Source: Adenophora triphylla var. japonica
Lineage: Eukaryota; Streptophyta; Magnoliopsida; Asterales; Campanulaceae
Assembly (NCBI GenBank): GCA_022495995.1
Contig: JAFEMH010000737.1
Coordinates: forward strand, 327,501-391,500
DNA length: 64,000 bases
Direction: 5' to 3'
The notes below the pieces were generated by a model that made no database searches, had not been told where the DNA came from, and saw nothing but the letters and a program-made list of their open reading frames with translations. The position numbers and the translations under genes are program-made. Positions 63,165 to 64,000 of the stretch are shown here, piece after piece. The stretch's first letter is position 1. Every line of letters begins with the position of its first letter.

Positions 63165-63430
63165 GTAAAACATGAGAGAAATTGAGATATAAAATAGATA
63201 TTCTTAGTAAAACATGAGAGAAATTGGGATATAAAATAGTTGGTTGATTATTACTGTTAATGTGGTAAGTGGATCTCATTGTTCATTTTAATTAATAAAG
63301 CAATTAAAAACATTACTATGATACAGACTTGTCTATTCATGGAATATAAAAAGACACGCTCTAAAAATGAAATCTTTTCAATACTTCTCTATTCATTCAT
63401 GTAACACACTTGTTATAATAACAATAACTA
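63165..63430. other. Flank of the Tourist-like insertion
   Basis: Tandem GAGAGAAATTGRGATATAAA units, matching those left of the insertion, then AT-rich DNA. No gene. Confidence 0.5.
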
Positions 63431-63718
63431 CTCCCTCCATCCCAGCCCAAAAGGCACAAAACCAATCTCGCACGCAAATTAAGGAAAGTGGTGTAGGAAA
63501 GAGAAAAAATTTAAATGTTGTGAGTATGAAAAATTAAATAGGAGAGAGAATGAGTGGGAGGAATAGTTAGGAGAGAAAATGTTGTGAGTGTAAAAGTAAA
63601 GTAGGAGAGAGAATGAGTGGGTGAAATAATAATAAAAACTTTTCTTTTTGGGACTGTGCCTTTTTAAATGGGACACCCAAAAAGGAAATTTGTGCCTTTT
63701 CGACCGGGACGAAGGGAG
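63431..63718 (-). mobile_element. Stowaway-like MITE
   Basis: TIRs CTCCCTCCATCCC and GGGACGAAGGGAG are flanked by TA (63429-63430, 63719-63720). Left arm CCCAAAAGGCACAAA. The inverse TGTGCCTTTT occurs twice on the right, at 63655 and 63691 (36 bp apart). Confidence 0.87.
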
Positions 63719-64000
63719 TATTCGCTTACTTTGTCTTACTCCATAATCTCTCTTCCACCTCATTTTATCATATTCACAACACTTATTCCAATATATACTA
63801 TTTTTAATTTTCGTGCAAAACTCGTTGCGCGTCTTTTCGGCTCAAATATAGGGAGTATATTATAGCATTTTTTGTTGTGACAAATGGTAAATTGGAATAA
63901 ATTAATGTCAACAATTTACAAAGAATTATGTACAAATGCGTATATATTTATATGTCATTTACATTGATCACATTTTTATATTAATAATACAAAGAATTGG
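63719..64000. other. AT-rich end of window
   Basis: A further MITE-like piece (CATATTCACAACACTTATTC, then GCGCGTCTTTTCG near 63828 and AGGGAGTA near 63852) suggests one more decayed Stowaway-like copy. No gene. Confidence 0.4.

Noticed and set aside
62179..63165. Phe/Lys/Arg-rich frames in the Tourist-like element
   Set aside because: Produced by TTTTCCGGAAAA repeats; no protein family resemblance.

Overview
This is a transposon-rich stretch of a flowering-plant nuclear genome, almost certainly a eudicot. Long spliced genes have GT/AG introns, the intergenic DNA is AT-rich, and there are many LTR retrotransposons, MITEs, SINEs, hAT elements and Helitrons. Three host genes lie in the same direction (+): a five-KH-domain RNA-binding protein (7601-13498), Golgi class I alpha-mannosidase MNS1/MNS2 (16170-36233), and the cation-diffusion-facilitator protein MTPC4 (38921-60153). 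All three could be reassembled exon by exon into open frames of 641, 571 and 459 residues. From memory, Arabidopsis chromosome 1 carries the same order (KH protein, MNS1, MTPC4), so this looks like an old conserved block.

Layout. 1-7128: no host gene. A Ty3-type LTR is split by a deleted hAT transposon, followed by a decayed OTU-protease-like pseudogene and a second, non-autonomous hAT. 7129-13498: a MITE, then the KH gene with a SINE and a MITE in its introns. 13499-16169: an intergenic nest with a giant foldback element, Stowaway-like MITEs and a three-hairpin element. 16170-36233: MNS1. Its second intron is almost entirely a 13.5-kb antisense Ty3/Tat retrotransposon with intact LTRs and a 5-bp target duplication; a tRNA-derived SINE sits in intron 3. 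36234-38920: an LTR-like fragment and a MITE. 38921-60153: MTPC4. Intron 4 holds a 4.7-kb copia element, probably inside a Helitron; intron 8 holds a young 2.8-kb LTR element that encodes only gag-protease; introns 10 and 11 hold SINEs and MITEs. 60154-64000: mini-Helitron, MITEs, a Tourist-like element and a long AAT microsatellite.

Two themes run through the window. First, at least eleven Stowaway-like MITE copies share termini and core but have copy-specific arms. In each, the arm is present twice in direct orientation about 36 bp apart at one end and once inverted at the other. Second, seven or more unrelated elements carry clusters of short GC-rich palindromes, each family with its own motif. 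The host genes look functional despite heavy loading, because every splice junction is preserved. No bacterial-type systems, CRISPR arrays, rRNA genes or free-standing tRNA genes were seen.
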